This document shows positions 6,109 to 7,467 of a stretch of DNA of 7,467 nucleotides, one piece after another. Under the pieces are notes generated by a model. It saw nothing but the letters and a program-made list of their open reading frames with translations. It searched no databases and was not told the origin of the DNA. Position numbers and translations under genes: made by a program. How positions within the stretch are numbered: the first letter of the stretch is position 1; the number at the start of each line of letters is the position of its first letter. The stretch is taken from the NCBI RefSeq assembly GCF_001889065.1, contig NZ_LWHB01000026.1:1-7467 (forward strand), given 5' to 3'. Source of the stretch: Suttonella ornithocola. Lineage in GTDB: Bacteria; Pseudomonadota; Gammaproteobacteria; Cardiobacteriales; Cardiobacteriaceae.

Positions 6109-6816
6109 ATGCGACAAATTATCTTTGATACAGAAACAACCGGGATGAACTTCAATGCTCCTGATAAATCTGAGGGGCATCGCATTATTGAGCTAGGTTG
6201 TGTCGAACTCATTGACCGCAAGCCAACCGGTCGGACCTTACATTTACATTTCAATCCAGAGCAACAAGTCGATGAACAAGCGGTAAATGTGCATGGTATG
6301 GACAACGCCTTTCTTGCCGACAAACCACTTTTCAAAGACAAACTTAATGAAATTGAGGCCTATTTTCAAGGTGCAGATGAGCTTATTGCGCACAATATGC
6401 CTTTTGACCAAGCCTTCTTAAATCGAGAATTGACTTTAGCAGGACGCAACTATCGATTAGAAGAACGATTCAAGCTTACTGATACCGTTATTATTGCAAG
6501 AAAAATGTTTCCTGGTGCGCGTAATAGCCTAGATGCACTCTGTAAACGCTTTAATGTTGACAACAGTGGACGCGAAAAACATGGAGCATTACTAGATAGC
6601 GAACTCTTGCTAGAAGTTTACCTTAAACTAACTGGTGGACAGTCAACCTTATTTGAATCTAATAGTCTTACCTCCTCTCAGGCACATTCTTCTACTGCTT
6701 CTCAAAAAAACATCACGAAAAATAATAAAAATAGCCAGTCACTTTGGCAGCGTGTCATCATCAACGAACAAGAACGCGCTGCACATCAAGCTATTTTAGA
6801 AAAAATCCGCTCATAA
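6109..6816 (+). CDS. dnaQ: DNA polymerase III epsilon subunit (3'-5' proofreading exonuclease)
   Basis: DnaQ removes misincorporated bases during replication as part of the Pol III core. The 235-residue protein has the DnaQ exonuclease motifs: Exo I DTETTG (D7, E9), Exo II AHNMPFDQAFLN with D100, and Exo III with H158 and D163 in HGALLDSELL. Behind the domain, QSTLF (178-182) matches the beta-clamp binding pentapeptide found after TGG in epsilon subunits (QTSMAF in E. coli). A polar linker rich in Ser, Asn and Lys (about 184-208) leads to a C-terminal segment, SLWQRVIINEQERAAHQAIL, the expected contact with the alpha subunit. The start is set by the family N-terminus; no clear Shine-Dalgarno sequence precedes it. 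It lies 15 bases after the tautomerase gene. The common neighbour rnhA is absent. Confidence 0.94.
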   Translation: MRQIIFDTETTGMNFNAPDKSEGHRIIELGCVELIDRKPTGRTLHLHFNPEQQVDEQAVNVHGMDNAFLADKPLFKDKLNEIEAYFQGADELIAHNMPFDQAFLNRELTLAGRNYRLEERFKLTDTVIIARKMFPGARNSLDALCKRFNVDNSGREKHGALLDSELLLEVYLKLTGGQSTLFESNSLTSSQAHSSTASQKNITKNNKNSQSLWQRVIINEQERAAHQAILEKIRS

Positions 6817-6832
6817 TTTCAGAGGATAAAAT

Positions 6833-7066
6833 ATGACAACAGCAACTAACGACTTTTTACAAACTGCTCGTCAAATCGTTGGCGAAGCGCATCTCATTAC
6901 AGAAAGCGCTCGTATGGAAAAATACTGTAAAGGCTTTCGATTTGGAGAAGGAAAAGCCTTAGCTGTTGTGAAACCGGGTAGCTTATTAGAAATGTGGGCA
7001 GTTGCTCAAGCCGCCGTTAAAGCCGATTTAATTATCATTACACAAGCCTCCAATACAGGATTATAG
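6833..7066 (+). pseudogene. dld: Quinone-dependent D-lactate dehydrogenase, 5' fragment interrupted by IS630
   Basis: The first 77 codons match the N-terminus of Dld, the peripheral membrane flavoprotein that oxidises D-lactate to pyruvate and passes electrons to quinone (E. coli Dld is 571 residues). Matching stretches include KGFRFGEGKALAVVKPGSLLEMW and ITQASNTGL, the start of the FAD-binding domain. The sequence then runs into the IS630 end at TA 7062-7063; codon 77 is TTA and the next, TAG, comes from the IS. The break falls inside the conserved NTGLTGGSTP loop, so the product would lack flavin binding and the entire catalytic part. AGAGGA (6821-6826) is a good Shine-Dalgarno sequence for ATG 6833. 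The rest of dld should lie beyond the other end of the IS, outside this window. Confidence 0.9.
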
Positions 7067-7080
7067 TGCAATCATCTAAA
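7062..7080. repeat. IS630 terminal inverted repeat (right copy)
   Basis: TATAGTGCAATCATCTAAA is identical to the complement of 408-426. The leading TA (7062-7063) is the target dinucleotide within the Leu codon of dld. Confidence 0.85.
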
Positions 7081-7467
7081 GCCCAACCCAATCCAAAGCA
7101 GATAAAAGCATAAAGTATCAATACAATCCATCCGCCATTCTTTGCGTATTTGCTTAATCCAAGCCCACATCTTTTCAATGGGATTTAAGTCTGGACTATA
7201 AGGGGGTAACCAAACTATCTCATGCCCATGCTCTTCAATGATTGCTTGAATATCACTGCGTTTATGAAAAGCGGCATTGTCCATGACAATTACACTGTTT
7301 TTAGGTAACTCAGGTAACAGTGTCTCCTCTCACCCAATGAGAGAAAATATCGCTGTTAATAGAACCATCATATAAGCTGTAAGGCAAACAATTCTCCAAT
7401 TGATAATGGCTCCAATTCGCATTGCTCTGGTTCTTTAAATGCCAGTTATCACTTCCATGAACAACTT
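7072..7467 (-). pseudogene. IS630-family transposase, C-terminal part with frame disruptions, cut by the window edge
   Basis: Read leftward, the intact part encodes MDNAAFHKRSDIQAI, PPYSPDLNPIEKMWAWIK and the same C-terminus as the left copy (one Phe-to-Cys change), so the second Asp and final Glu of the DDE triad are present. Upstream of codon MDN the frame is lost: relative to the left copy there are single-base insertions near 7326, 7378, 7398 and 7416 and a compensated pair near 7460, and an in-frame TGA follows the first of these. Either this copy is decayed or the last 145 bases of the sequence are poor quality. The true start is outside the window. Confidence 0.8.

Larger units (their letters stand above)
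7062..7467 (-). mobile_element. IS630-family insertion sequence, 3' part (right copy, inverted)
   Basis: This is the reverse complement of the left-edge copy: the 19-base terminal repeat at 7062-7080, then the transposase 3' part on the minus strand. It is inserted at a TA in dld. From 7064 to about 7320 the two copies differ by only two substitutions and no indels; beyond that several single-base insertions appear. The other end is outside the window. Confidence 0.9.

Noticed and set aside
6090..6341. Minus-strand open frame antisense to dnaQ (also 5226-5453 and 5895-6077 in the EEP and tautomerase genes)
   Set aside because: All lie inside well-supported genes with catalytic motifs; the antisense products resemble nothing known.
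1..7467. Composite transposon carrying the genes between two IS630 copies
   Set aside because: The contents are housekeeping genes and each IS end interrupts a resident gene (M48, dld), which indicates two independent insertions rather than a mobile cargo unit.
1..7467. A new defence or otherwise undescribed multi-gene system
   Set aside because: Every intact gene belongs to a known family and none is a typical defence effector; the only non-standard structure found is the MITE. LemA-M48 and EEP proteins alone do not support such a claim.

Overview
The window is an AT-rich piece of a bacterial genome, most likely from a gammaproteobacterium. Dcd is of the 188-residue Pseudomonas type, and RapZ, the short DnaQ exonuclease with a clamp-binding motif, quinone-type Dld and a LemA-LemA-M48 cluster all fit that class. 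The mobile-element load would suit a filamentous sulfur bacterium of the Beggiatoa/Thiothrix kind, but that is a guess and not shown by the sequence.

Layout. Positions 1-426 are the 3' part of an IS630-family element, transposase on +. Next comes a minus-strand cluster (3048 to 422): two tandem lemA paralogues followed by an M48 (HtpX-like) membrane metallopeptidase gene. A 148-bp divergent region (3049-3196) separates it from a plus-strand cluster: rapZ, dcd, a membrane-anchored endonuclease/exonuclease/phosphatase (EEP) protein, a 4-oxalocrotonate-tautomerase-like small protein, dnaQ and the 5' end of dld. From 7062 to the right edge lies a second, inverted copy of the same IS630 element.

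The main story is transposition. The M48 gene has been hit twice. A 92-bp non-autonomous element (MITE, 1671-1762) sits inside it, flanked by TA duplications. Removing the element plus one TA restores a continuous reading frame across the junction. The IS630 copy at the left edge cuts off the 3' end of the same gene and supplies its stop codon. The MITE ends resemble the IS630 ends (TATAGTGC.ATCA.CTAAA), so the IS transposase, or a close relative, probably moved it. The right IS630 copy inserted in dld at codon 77, inside the conserved NTGLTGGSTP region of the FAD-binding domain, and again gives an in-frame TTA-TAG stop. I infer that this strain has lost the intact M48 peptidase and Dld unless other copies exist.

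Functions. LemA1 and LemA2 are small N-terminally anchored coiled-coil proteins usually encoded next to M48 peptidases; here they outlive a broken partner. RapZ (amino-sugar/RNA control), Dcd (dUTP supply for dTTP), the EEP hydrolase, the tautomerase and DnaQ (replication proofreading) are closely spaced housekeeping genes that could be co-transcribed, but no shared pathway is evident. Both window edges fall inside the same repeat, which suggests that this is a whole contig broken at IS copies; edge sequence should be treated with care. No CRISPR array, RNA gene, phage gene or recognisable defence system was found.
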